Source: Shewanella sp. 1CM18E
GTDB lineage: Bacteria > Pseudomonadota > Gammaproteobacteria > Enterobacterales > Shewanellaceae
Direction of reading: 5' to 3'
NCBI RefSeq assembly: GCF_023161665.1
Contig: NZ_JALNTW010000001.1
Coordinates: 3,454-67,453, forward strand
DNA length: 64,000 nt
Shown here: piece by piece, positions 34,744 through 42,773 of the stretch
Position numbering within the stretch: the stretch's first letter is position 1
How the letters are laid out: every line of letters begins with the position of its first letter
The notes under the pieces: generated by a model
The model's database searches: none
Seen by the model: the letters and a program-made list of their open reading frames with translations, nothing else
Told to the model about the DNA's origin: nothing
Made by a program: the position numbers and the translations under genes

Positions 34744-35817
34744 ATGATCAACTACCAGCGCCCTAATCAGCCCGTTACCGTTTCTGTTGTTATGCCAATT
34801 TATAATGTTGAAGCATTTGTCAGTCAGGCTATCGCGTCAGTATTGGCTCAAAGCTTCACTCATTTTGAATTACTGTTAGTCAACGATTGCTCGCCTGATA
34901 ATAGCTTAGCCCTATGCCAACAATTTGATGATCCTAGGATCCAGATTATCAATCATGCACAAAATCAGGGACTCTCTGCAGCCAGAAATACCGGCATTCG
35001 TCACGCTAAAGGTCGATATGTCGCTTTTATTGACTCTGACGATATGTGGCATGCTGAAAAGCTTCAGCAGCATGTGGCCCACCTAGATGGTGCTCCAGAG
35101 GTCGGGATCAGTTTTTCACGCTCTCTTTTTATGGATTATAACGGCGACAAAACTCAGTTCTATCAAATGCCGCAGCTTAATAGCATTGATGCTAAACACT
35201 TGTTGTGCAGAAACCCTGTCGGCAACGGCTCAGCACCAATATTACGTAAAGAGACCTTAAGCGATATTCAGTATCGCGGTGCGACAGGACACCTATGCTA
35301 CTTTGACGAAACGTTCCGACAATCTGAAGATATTGAGTGTTGGTTAAGGATCATCACAACCACTCATTGGCAAATAGAAGGGATCCCGGCACCTTTAACT
35401 TTCTACCGCCTCAATGAGCAGGGCTTATCAGCAGATCTAGTTAAGCAATACCAGTCGTGGGAAAAAATGATCGATAAAGCCCGTGGATATGCCCCCCGAT
35501 TACTTGAGCAATACGAGAAAAAAGCGCGCGCTTTTCAATTACGTTATATTGCTAGGCAGGCTATTCGTAATAAAAATGGTCAACAAGCAGTAAAACACTT
35601 CCATCAAGCCCTAAAAACTTGTCCAAGTATTCTTCAAGCAGAAACTGGACGAACGCTAGCGACTATGGCGGCAGCTTATTCGCTAAGGTTACTTCCTTTA
35701 TCTATTTATAACCAAATTGAATCGGCAGCGCAGTCAGTGCTGGGACGAATTCAAAGTGCACGGATAAGTAAAGATGGTGTGAGCGAAAATTTGTTAAAAC
35801 ATAATTCCAATGTTTAA
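34744..35817 (+). CDS. GT2-family glycosyltransferase
   Basis: This 357-aa protein has a GT-A fold. It starts VTVSVVMPIYNVEAFV (about 11-26), has the VNDCSPDNS nucleotide-binding loop, and the DxD-type metal site FIDSDDMW (about 94-101). A C-terminal helical extension (about 230-357) has no membrane segment. It would add one sugar to the exopolysaccharide repeat unit at the cytoplasmic membrane. AGGAGG precedes the ATG at 34744. It is the last gene of the third unit, followed by a long hairpin. Confidence 0.87.
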   Translation: MINYQRPNQPVTVSVVMPIYNVEAFVSQAIASVLAQSFTHFELLLVNDCSPDNSLALCQQFDDPRIQIINHAQNQGLSAARNTGIRHAKGRYVAFIDSDDMWHAEKLQQHVAHLDGAPEVGISFSRSLFMDYNGDKTQFYQMPQLNSIDAKHLLCRNPVGNGSAPILRKETLSDIQYRGATGHLCYFDETFRQSEDIECWLRIITTTHWQIEGIPAPLTFYRLNEQGLSADLVKQYQSWEKMIDKARGYAPRLLEQYEKKARAFQLRYIARQAIRNKNGQQAVKHFHQALKTCPSILQAETGRTLATMAAAYSLRLLPLSIYNQIESAAQSVLGRIQSARISKDGVSENLLKHNSNV

Positions 35818-35845
35818 GGGCTAGCCCTTTAATAAACAGATTAAT

Positions 35846-35882
35846 GCTATTAACTATTAGCTATTAGCTTATAGTTAATAGC
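35846..35882 (+). terminator. hairpin after the GT2 gene
   Basis: A perfect 12-bp inverted repeat, GCTATTAACTAT / ATAGTTAATAGC, has a 13-base loop. It is followed by CCCCTTTCAGTTTT, only moderately T-rich. It is a likely terminator of the third exopolysaccharide unit. Confidence 0.6.
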
Positions 35883-35926
35883 CCCTTTCAGTTTTACATA
35901 CTCACTCACCCCCAACTCCTATAAAC

Positions 35927-35961
35927 GCTATTTGCAGCCTGCCTTGCAAGTTGCAAATAGC
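35927..35961. repeat. 10-bp dyad GCTATTTGCA / TGCAAATAGC
   Basis: The perfect arms at 35927..35936 and 35952..35961 are separated by 15 bases that themselves contain TTGCAAGTTGCAA. The dyad abuts the enhancer-like element of promoter 4, so it may be part of the activator site. Confidence 0.7.
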
Positions 35962-35962
35962 T

Positions 35963-35977
35963 TCTTCATTTAGCAAA
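35963..35977 (+). promoter_or_regulatory. putative enhancer element, site 4 (TCTTCATTTAGCAAA)
   Basis: This is the most degenerate of the four elements (CATTT-AGC), lying 62 bases upstream of the -24 element at 36039 and next to a dyad of TTTGCA arms. Confidence 0.4.
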
Positions 35978-36038
35978 ACATCCGGTCCAAGAATAAGCAA
36001 ACCAAGATAAGCTGTTGTATTTAAATAAATTTTATAGT

Positions 36039-36054
36039 TGGCAAGCTATGTGCA
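36039..36054 (+). promoter_or_regulatory. sigma-54 promoter, site 4
   Basis: TGGCAA-GCTAT-GTGCA has correct GG-N10-GC spacing and two departures from consensus (last base of -24, first T of -12). It lies about 95 bases upstream of the fusion-gene start and would drive the last four genes of the locus. Confidence 0.65.
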
Positions 36055-36148
36055 TTTCTACATATGAGTACTGATATACAAGTACCGTTATAACTAGGCA
36101 GAAATAATAAAACCGCAATCGTTCGCTGAATAAATGGAAGGAAAGATT

Positions 36149-38293
36149 ATGCCAAATGACCCAGCTAGCAAGATTAGAACACCATTTAGCATTCGTTGCT
36201 TTGACTGTGTCAGTGGGATTATTTCGCTCGTTATCGTGAGCCCCTTGATGGTCTATGGCTATTTAAGAAGTCTATTTACCTCAAACTCAGCATTTGAAAG
36301 TGTTTATATCAAAGGTAATTCAGAGCAGATCATCGAACTACTGCAATTTAGCTACAACGGCTGGTACAAAAAGCTGCCAATACTGCTCAATTTAAGCAAA
36401 GGTGATATTGCTATTATTGGCGCTCAGGCAGAATTTGTCTTAGCCGATATCAATACAGCCCCTATTACAGACGAACATAAAGCTAACCCAAATATCAAAC
36501 CTGGTTTGATGTCTATGGAGCAGCTAAATGCACTTACGGGCTTAAATTTTGAAGACGGCGTTAACGCCTTAGCTAAAGCGAACAGCAGCTTGGCTCGTTA
36601 TCTTATGGCAATTATTAGAAGCCTTGTACTGCGTACCACTATGGCGCTATTTTTTACTAATACGCCGAAAATGAGTAAATCCATTTCACTATTTGGGATC
36701 TCGCTTAACAATTGGACCATGCAGCAACTGCTGAATGAGGTCCTGCTGCAGTGCCAAAAAGGCACGGCAGACACCACGTCCCTAGATGTTGAGTTGCCTA
36801 GTTCCAAAGTATCAAATGCTCATACTCCGAGTAATGAATTTGCAGGCATGCAACAATACGCTTTTGTTAATGCTGACTGCCTAAATATCAGCACGCAAAA
36901 TGAACACTATCGTCAATGTCTACAACAAAGCCAGCGCATATTTGCCGACGGTATCGGGTTGAGAGTCGCCTGCTTAAGTAAAGGCGAAGCCTTACGAGCA
37001 AATTTAAATGGTACAGATCTGTTTCCTAGGCTTTGCCAGCTTGCAGCACAGCAAGAGCTATCAATTTATATGCTCGGTGGCGCAGCAGATGTGGCACAAA
37101 CTGCTGCGCAAAATATGCAAGCACGCTATCCAAACCTTAAGATTGCGGGTACTCATCACGGTTATTTCAACACCGCAGCAAACAGCCAAGATAATCAACA
37201 AGTCATACAGGCAATAAACAGTGCCAATGCCGACATACTATTAGTCGCAATGGGTGCACCAACTCAAGAGCTTTGGCTTGCGCAAAACAAATCGCAACTT
37301 AACTGCACGATCGGTATAGGTGTTGGCGGGCTATTTGATTTTTATTCAAACCGGATTAAACGCGCGCCGTTGTGGCTAAGACAAATGGGATTGGAGTGGA
37401 CTTTTAGATTACTGCAAGAGCCTAAAAGAATGTGGAAACGCTACATCGTTGGCAATCCAGTATTTTTGTACCGTGTATGGCGTGAAAACCGTCAACTTAA
37501 AAAGCGTATAACACAACAAAGTACGCCGCAAAAAGCCAAAACGCAGCCAGGAGCTTCCTTAACCGATGCGCAACTAACTACCCAATTGCAAGCACAACTT
37601 GGCAAGGCATACAGACGCCAAGCAGAACTGCCTAGTTTTGATTGTAAACGAGCCAATGTACGCCGAGCACAATTTGATTTAGCTATGCGCTGCAGTAAAG
37701 CAGCAAAGCGCTGTTTAGACCTCGCTGGCTCTGCAATATTACTATTGTTACTCGCCCCCATTTTTGCTCTAACCGCAATAGCGATAAAAGTGAGTTCTCG
37801 CGGCCCAGTGCTTTACAGCCAACCTCGCTCTGGTCTTTACAACCGTCCATTTACCATGTGGAAGTTTCGTTCTATGTACCAAAATGCCGATAAGCGACTT
37901 GCAGCACTAGCTGAAAGTAACGAAATGAATGGCGGCGTAACTTTTAAGATGAAAGCCGATCCGAGGATTACATTTATTGGTCGCTGTATACGCAAAACAT
38001 CAATCGATGAATTACCACAACTTTGGAATGTACTGAAAGGAGATATGTCGCTTGTTGGACCACGCCCGGCACTTATCTCAGAGGTCGAACAGTACAAACT
38101 ACATCACCGTAATAGGCTCGCGGTAAAACCAGGTATTACCTGTATTTGGCAAGTATCTGGCCGCTCAACCATTCCATTTGAGCAACAAGTAGAACTTGAT
38201 ATTGAGTATATCTACAAGCAATCGTTAGTTGCCGATCTATGGCTACTGCTAAAAACTATTCCAGCGGTGATTTTTGCCCGCGGTGCATACTAA
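36149..38293 (+). CDS. three-domain fusion: degenerate sugar transferase - WecG/TagA glycosyltransferase - active polyprenyl sugar-phosphate transferase
   Basis: This is a 714-aa protein. Residues about 510-714 form a complete bacterial sugar transferase (PglC/WbaP-type): a membrane helix, KFRSMYQNA, IDELPQLWNVLKGDMSLVG, then KPGITCIWQVSGRS. It would load the first sugar on undecaprenyl phosphate. Residues about 180-435 are a WecG/TagA/CpsF (GT26) domain with ADGIGLR and NGTDLF, which would add the second sugar. Residues about 1-170 resemble a worn copy of the sugar transferase: FDCVSGIISLVIVSPL, LSKGDIAIIGAQ, then NPNIKPGLMSMEQL, with the catalytic Asp-Glu and PRP residues missing. The start at 36149 is chosen for the GGAAGGAAAG site; an ATG at 36134 is possible. 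Confidence 0.85.
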   Translation: MPNDPASKIRTPFSIRCFDCVSGIISLVIVSPLMVYGYLRSLFTSNSAFESVYIKGNSEQIIELLQFSYNGWYKKLPILLNLSKGDIAIIGAQAEFVLADINTAPITDEHKANPNIKPGLMSMEQLNALTGLNFEDGVNALAKANSSLARYLMAIIRSLVLRTTMALFFTNTPKMSKSISLFGISLNNWTMQQLLNEVLLQCQKGTADTTSLDVELPSSKVSNAHTPSNEFAGMQQYAFVNADCLNISTQNEHYRQCLQQSQRIFADGIGLRVACLSKGEALRANLNGTDLFPRLCQLAAQQELSIYMLGGAADVAQTAAQNMQARYPNLKIAGTHHGYFNTAANSQDNQQVIQAINSANADILLVAMGAPTQELWLAQNKSQLNCTIGIGVGGLFDFYSNRIKRAPLWLRQMGLEWTFRLLQEPKRMWKRYIVGNPVFLYRVWRENRQLKKRITQQSTPQKAKTQPGASLTDAQLTTQLQAQLGKAYRRQAELPSFDCKRANVRRAQFDLAMRCSKAAKRCLDLAGSAILLLLLAPIFALTAIAIKVSSRGPVLYSQPRSGLYNRPFTMWKFRSMYQNADKRLAALAESNEMNGGVTFKMKADPRITFIGRCIRKTSIDELPQLWNVLKGDMSLVGPRPALISEVEQYKLHHRNRLAVKPGITCIWQVSGRSTIPFEQQVELDIEYIYKQSLVADLWLLLKTIPAVIFARGAY

Positions 38294-38303
38294 GGAGCGT
38301 CCT

Positions 38304-39851
38304 ATGCAAGCAGTCGTATTTGCAAACCGTAATGGCGCAGAATTAACGCCTTTAAACAGCTTATACTGCCCAGCATTACTACCTGTTAGCAATAAAAGTG
38401 TTATTGAGTACACCTTAGAAGACTTAGCCGAGGCCGGTGTAAAACAGGTCAAGCTTGTTGTATCTACTCAAGTTAGTCAACTCAAAGCATTAATTGGTAG
38501 TGGCGAGCGTTGGGGCTTGAGCGTAGATTACTTTTTAAGTCGCGAGCAAGAGCTTGCATCTGAAGTACTCAAACGAATGGCGCTTGGTAAATCCCAATCT
38601 ATCTTGCTGGCTCGCGCCGATATTCTGCGTAGCCCAAGCATTAAGGCATTTGTTGCTTTCAGTCAACAAATGCCCGCTAGTTTAGTCATAGCAAAAATCA
38701 ATAATCAAAATGCAGGGCTAATGATGTTACCAGCGGCAGCGGCCCACACCAGTGCAATGAATTGGCCATTGCCACCTAGTGAGCAACTCATCGAAAAAAT
38801 ACATTGCGATAGCGTAACCCAAGTGCTGCACGGTGACTGCTTTATGCTGAACAGCTTAGATAACTACGTACAGGCAAACCAGGCAATGGCAATCGCCAAA
38901 GTGATTGGTAGTAGTCCGCAAGGTCGGTTTTTAAGTGCTGCAAGCCAAGGTTGCGGTTTTTATGTCGGCGCAAAAACTAAAACAGGTCAACTAAGAAATC
39001 AAAATGCTTGGGGCGTGATTGGGGATAATAGCTGGATTGATGAAAGCGTTACTATGCAGCAAAACATCGTGGTGGGGAGAAACTGTTTAGTCGACAAAAA
39101 CTGTAACCTTAAAAACTGCATTATTTTAGATGACAGCTATGTTGGCCAAAACCTAAATGTAAGCAATGCGATAATCTGCAACTCATTACTGATCTCAGTT
39201 AATACTGGCGGCTATATCAAGCTAGATGATAAAAGCCTGCTAGCAAGAAACCAAAATTCTCACGTTGATAACACTGAAGTCAGTGCAACCGAACAAGCCA
39301 TAGCTCTTGTAATGTTGATCAGCGCTTTGCTAATTAGCCCTTTATTATTAATCGCGGCATTACTGCATAACCGTAAGCAGCCGTTATATACGGAATTACT
39401 AACCGTTGATGCAAAAACATATTCAAGCTGGCGTCTAAATTTAAGCTCGCCATTTATCAGCCGGCTACCTCAATTAATGTTCGTTGTGCGCGGCAAACTG
39501 AACTTGCTAGGTTGTAATCCATTTAAGCGTTCAGCACAAATAATAAAGGATAACGAGCACAAACAACAAACCAATCAAGCAGCATCAGAGAGTAATGAAA
39601 CGACTCAGTCTCTTGATACCAGCCTGTTTAATCTGAACCAGTTGGAGCTCAATTCTGATCAGTCAACTGCTTTTGGGGTATATGGCCCACTGCAGTTACA
39701 AGATAGCAGTAACATTCCAGAAGAAGAACAACAACTTATTGAAGCAGAGTTTGCCCAGCTGACCACCAAGCAACAGCTAATGAAGTTGGTCACAAAACTA
39801 TCGCCTATTAAGTCCGCAAAACATACTAAAACACAGGCAAACATTACTTGA
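38304..39851 (+). CDS. degenerate sugar nucleotidyltransferase-like protein with left-handed beta-helix and sugar-transferase-like membrane tail
   Basis: This is a 515-aa protein. Residues 1-about 230 follow the NDP-sugar pyrophosphorylase fold (CPALLPVSNKSVIEYTLEDL), but the nucleotide-binding GGxGTRLxPLT signature reads ANRNGAELTPLN, so catalysis is doubtful. Residues about 235-315 have hexapeptide-like repeats (a left-handed beta-helix). Residues about 333-355 are a membrane helix. The tail (about 358-410; FISRLPQLMFVVRGKLNLLG) parallels the LPQLWNVLKGDMSLVG segment of sugar transferases, again without key residues. The protein is probably a membrane-bound scaffold or regulator of the preceding transferase. 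TAAGGAG overlapping the previous stop supports the start at 38304. Confidence 0.75.
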   Translation: MQAVVFANRNGAELTPLNSLYCPALLPVSNKSVIEYTLEDLAEAGVKQVKLVVSTQVSQLKALIGSGERWGLSVDYFLSREQELASEVLKRMALGKSQSILLARADILRSPSIKAFVAFSQQMPASLVIAKINNQNAGLMMLPAAAAHTSAMNWPLPPSEQLIEKIHCDSVTQVLHGDCFMLNSLDNYVQANQAMAIAKVIGSSPQGRFLSAASQGCGFYVGAKTKTGQLRNQNAWGVIGDNSWIDESVTMQQNIVVGRNCLVDKNCNLKNCIILDDSYVGQNLNVSNAIICNSLLISVNTGGYIKLDDKSLLARNQNSHVDNTEVSATEQAIALVMLISALLISPLLLIAALLHNRKQPLYTELLTVDAKTYSSWRLNLSSPFISRLPQLMFVVRGKLNLLGCNPFKRSAQIIKDNEHKQQTNQAASESNETTQSLDTSLFNLNQLELNSDQSTAFGVYGPLQLQDSSNIPEEEQQLIEAEFAQLTTKQQLMKLVTKLSPIKSAKHTKTQANIT

Positions 39852-39928
39852 ATTTAAACCGCAATAACATTAACTAACAATATGTTAGCCATAGAAAATG
39901 AAACAATAGCGCACAGGAGAATATCGTT

Positions 39929-40387
39929 ATGAAGACAATTATCACTTACGGTACATTCGATCTATTCCATTACGGTCACGTTCGCTTATTTAAACGCCTC
40001 AGAGCATTAGGCGATAAACTGATTGTGGCAGTGTCGACTGATGAGTTTAACGCCAAAAAGGGCAAAGCGGCTTTTTTCAGTTACCTGCAGCGCAGTGAGA
40101 TTGTCGAAGCATGCCAATACGTTGATATGGTAGTACCTGAAAGCAGCTGGGATCAAAAGGCTAAAGATATTTGCCGCTACGACGTAAGCGTATTTGGGAT
40201 GGGAGATGATTGGCGCGGCGAGTTTGACGAACTGCGTCTGTTATGTGACGTTGTTTACTTAGACAGAACTGGTGAGATCTCATCGACTGAAATCAAAAAC
40301 AGTTTAGCTAAAAAGCCTCGTGTACAAGAGGAAAACATACAGGACACAAATAACCCCTGTACGCCCAATAATAAAGCAAACAAATAA
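39929..40387 (+). CDS. glycerol-3-phosphate cytidylyltransferase-like protein (TagD family)
   Basis: This 152-aa nucleotidyltransferase has the family signatures YGTFDLFHYGHVRLF (residues 7-21, with the HxGH catalytic motif) and RTGEISSTEIK (ISSTxI motif, about 119-129). TagD-type enzymes make CDP-glycerol from CTP and glycerol-3-phosphate. The partner glycerophosphotransferase gene begins 14 bases downstream, which supports this substrate over phosphoethanolamine or other alcohols. An ACAGGAGA ribosome-binding site lies upstream. Its presence in a Gram-negative exopolysaccharide locus implies glycerol-phosphate substitution. A C-terminal tail of about 20 residues is poorly conserved-looking. 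Confidence 0.85.
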   Translation: MKTIITYGTFDLFHYGHVRLFKRLRALGDKLIVAVSTDEFNAKKGKAAFFSYLQRSEIVEACQYVDMVVPESSWDQKAKDICRYDVSVFGMGDDWRGEFDELRLLCDVVYLDRTGEISSTEIKNSLAKKPRVQEENIQDTNNPCTPNNKANK

Positions 40388-40401
40388 CAAAGAAGCGAAT
40401 A

Positions 40402-41742
40402 ATGGCATTAACACTAAGACATAAATTAAAAGTAACGGATTACTTAAAGGCCTGCGTAAGAAAGCTAATTTATACCTTAGTGGCTGTTTTTCCGCGAAGT
40501 AACCATAAAGCCGTATTTGGTAGCTATAAAGATAGCTTTAGCGATAACAGCAAATATCTATACTTACATTGGCAACACAATCAATTTATCCGCGCCATTT
40601 GGATTAGCGGCAATAAAGACGTTGTACGCCAACGGACTGAATTCGGCCAAGAAGCCTATTATCGTTGGTCTCCAAAAGGGATATTCCATTGCCTCAGTGC
40701 AAAGTACTATTTTTACAACAGTTACATTGGTGATATAAACCAATGGTTTGCTAACGGTGCCACCAAAATCAATTTGTGGCACGGTTTACCAATGAAAAAA
40801 ATTGAGTTTGATATCAATAATGGGCCAATGGCAGAGGTGTTTAATCCTCAATGCAGACTTAACCAGTTTAAACAATGGTTAATCAGTCACCAACAACTTA
40901 TCAAACCGGACTTAATGTTAAGCCCGAGTCCACTGATGGATGACATTTTCAGTAGTGCTTTTAGGCTGTTCCCTACCAACATCAATGACAGTGTTACAGA
41001 CTTCCCCCCCAATATTGGTGCGCATTCAACAGAGCTAGCTTCAGATAACACTCAAAGCTCTGCGTTAGTGCGCGCGGGGAATCCACGAACCGACTACTAT
41101 CACAGCTATCCGAAGCAGCAAACTGATTTAGGTTACCTAATAAATGACTCAGTGACAGGTACAAACTCCAGTTCAGTTACACCGCCGCAATACATTCTTT
41201 ATGCGCCATCATGGCGGGATAATAAGCAACAAAACAATCCATATTTACAAGCTTTTGATTGGCAAAAATTGTCAGACCACCTTGTACAAAATAATCAAAT
41301 ATTACTGCTGCGCTTACACCCTAATGAGATTGCATTAGCTGCTGACTTTGTCGACTTTCCGAACATTGTCAATATCTCTCATCTGGAAGATGTTTACGGT
41401 ATTTTAGGGCAAATACACCTACTGATTACCGATTATTCATCGCTATTTATCGACGCGTTGCCACTTGATACTGCAATCTGTTTCTACCGCTTTGACGAGC
41501 AAGATTACTTACAAGATTGCCGCGACATGTACGAATACGCCAACAAACTGCCAGAGTTTGCACCAATATGTGAAAGTTTTGAGCAATTACTTGAACAGCT
41601 ACAACCTCAAGCAATTAGTGGGCAAACAGAGCTGTATAGACAGGTATATAAAGATGTAAGCCAGCAATTTTGGGGGAAAGATGGGATAAATCGAGGCAGT
41701 GCTTTTAGCGCATTAGAAACAGCGCTAAAGCAACAAAGATAA
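40402..41742 (+). CDS. CDP-glycerol glycerophosphotransferase family protein (TagB/TagF-like)
   Basis: This 446-aa protein of the teichoic-acid glycerophosphotransferase family has the motifs NLWHGLPMKK (catalytic His region, about 130-139), ILYAPSWRDN (about 260-269), LRLHPNE and LITDYSSLFIDAL (about 350-362). It has no transmembrane helix and would act on lipid-linked intermediates at the inner face of the membrane. It would transfer glycerol phosphate from CDP-glycerol made by the upstream enzyme onto the exopolysaccharide repeat unit, or build a short poly-glycerol-phosphate. It is the last gene of the plus-strand locus and converges with the first rmlC. Confidence 0.87.
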   Translation: MALTLRHKLKVTDYLKACVRKLIYTLVAVFPRSNHKAVFGSYKDSFSDNSKYLYLHWQHNQFIRAIWISGNKDVVRQRTEFGQEAYYRWSPKGIFHCLSAKYYFYNSYIGDINQWFANGATKINLWHGLPMKKIEFDINNGPMAEVFNPQCRLNQFKQWLISHQQLIKPDLMLSPSPLMDDIFSSAFRLFPTNINDSVTDFPPNIGAHSTELASDNTQSSALVRAGNPRTDYYHSYPKQQTDLGYLINDSVTGTNSSSVTPPQYILYAPSWRDNKQQNNPYLQAFDWQKLSDHLVQNNQILLLRLHPNEIALAADFVDFPNIVNISHLEDVYGILGQIHLLITDYSSLFIDALPLDTAICFYRFDEQDYLQDCRDMYEYANKLPEFAPICESFEQLLEQLQPQAISGQTELYRQVYKDVSQQFWGKDGINRGSAFSALETALKQQR

Positions 41743-41776
41743 GACTAACGAACAACGACAAGAAATGTATAGAGTG

Positions 41777-42319
41777 CTAGGTCATTGCCACTCTATCTTT
41801 GTCGGAAAGTATCGGCTCAATGCCCTGCTCTATTGGCCAATCAATAGCAAGCTCTGGGTCATTCCAAGCCAAAGTTTGCTCAAATTCAGGCGCATAGTAA
41901 TCGGTACACTTATAAATAATGTCAGCATAATCACTTAAGGTATAAAACCCATGAGCAAAGCCTGGCGGAATATACATTTGCAGCTTATTGTCAGCCGAGA
42001 GTACTTGCGAGAACCACTGCCCGTATGTTTTTGAATCTTTGCGAATATCTACCGCAACATCAAAAATACTACCTGCAACCACACGGATAAGCTTACCTTG
42101 AGCTTGCAGCACTTGGTAATGTAAGCCACGTAACACATGTTTTTGAGAGCGGCTCATATTCTCTTGAACAAAAGTCGGGCAAACGCAACCAGCCTGAGTA
42201 AACAAAGATTCAAACTCAGATTGACGAAAGGTTTCCATAAAAAAGCCACGCGCATCGCCAAAAACTTGCGGCTCGAACAACAGTACATCTGGAATTAAAG
42301 TCGGTAATAGTTTCATCAT
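41777..42319 (-). CDS. rmlC: dTDP-4-dehydrorhamnose 3,5-epimerase (first copy)
   Basis: This 180-aa cupin-fold enzyme carries the family motifs DARGFFMETF (residues 22-31), HVLRGLHYQ (catalytic His, about 61-69), FDVAVDIRKDS and PPGFAHGFYTLSD. It catalyses the third step of dTDP-L-rhamnose synthesis. A second, diverged copy lies at 59474..60037 inside a complete rmlBADC set, so this one is redundant for rhamnose or a relic of an older cluster that also left rmlB and a broken rmlA. The start has two adjacent ATG codons and no obvious ribosome-binding site. A 454-bp repeat-rich gap lies upstream. Confidence 0.92.
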   Translation of the reverse strand: MMKLLPTLIPDVLLFEPQVFGDARGFFMETFRQSEFESLFTQAGCVCPTFVQENMSRSQKHVLRGLHYQVLQAQGKLIRVVAGSIFDVAVDIRKDSKTYGQWFSQVLSADNKLQMYIPPGFAHGFYTLSDYADIIYKCTDYYAPEFEQTLAWNDPELAIDWPIEQGIEPILSDKDRVAMT

Positions 42320-42340
42320 GTTTATTAAAGTTTAAAGAAG

Positions 42341-42425
42341 GTTCTAGATTCTAGGGTGCTTCGCTCACGGAAGACGGAACGTTCACAGGCTCACTCACAA
42401 AACGATGCGCTGACGGTATAAGCTT
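42341..42425 (-). repeat. interspersed intergenic repeat, copy A (inverted)
   Basis: Read on the minus strand it follows the order seen in copies D and E: ACCGTCAGC, then a CGTTTTGTGAGTGAGCC block, GAACGTTCCG, CCGTGAGCG and CTAGAATCTAGAAC. It is imperfect but clearly of the same family. Confidence 0.7.
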
Positions 42426-42465
42426 AAAAGAATCACAAGCAAAGGCAAAGGCAAAGACGAAGTAT

Positions 42466-42540
42466 TCCGTAAGGCCGAAGAGGCCGGGCCGTTTTCCATC
42501 TCAGCTTCTACCCTCTTAGCTTTAACCTAGAATCTAGAAG
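42466..42540 (+). repeat. interspersed intergenic repeat, copy B (partial)
   Basis: It shares the right half of the family: TTCCGTAAGGCC, GGGCCGTTTTCC, CTTAGCTTTAACCTAGAA, ending TCTAGAAG. Confidence 0.7.
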
Positions 42541-42588
42541 TCGCAACGTGACGCTCTCGCAGTGACGTAGTCACGTCCTCGAAGCGCA

Positions 42589-42640
42589 GCCTTTAACCGT
42601 AAGCGAAGCGTTCCGTAAGGCCACAGGCCGTTCCGCTTTA
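42589..42640 (+). repeat. interspersed intergenic repeat, copy C (internally deleted)
   Basis: It starts GCCTTTAACCGTAAGCGAAG like copy D, then jumps to CCGTAAGGCCACAGGCCGTT and CCGCTTTA, lacking the middle third. Confidence 0.75.
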
Positions 42641-42773
42641 TAAGTTTTAGCCCATCAACATTATACATATACCAAAAGAGCTGATGGCATAAATGCCAAC
42701 ATAAAAGCCTAGAATCAGCTTTCCTAAAGCCTAGGCCCTGCTTTCCCTAGGACCTTCTTAGCTTTTAATCTTC

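Larger units (their letters stand above)
35818..36133. other. terminator and regulatory region upstream of the glycosyltransferase fusion gene
   Basis: This 316-bp gap contains, in order, a 12-bp terminator-like hairpin (35846..35882), a 10-bp dyad (35927..35961), an enhancer-like element (35963..35977) and a sigma-54 promoter candidate (36039..36054). I see no gene. Confidence 0.6.
42320..42773. other. repeat-rich intergenic region between UDP-glucuronate epimerase and rmlC
   Basis: This 454-bp region has no gene. It contains three pieces of an interspersed repeat family: an inverted copy (42341..42425) and two direct ones (42466..42540, 42589..42640). A degenerate tail (42710..42773) resembles the end of the copies at 43902 and 44064. 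A small dyad GTGAC-GTA-GTCAC lies in the middle. Confidence 0.7.
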
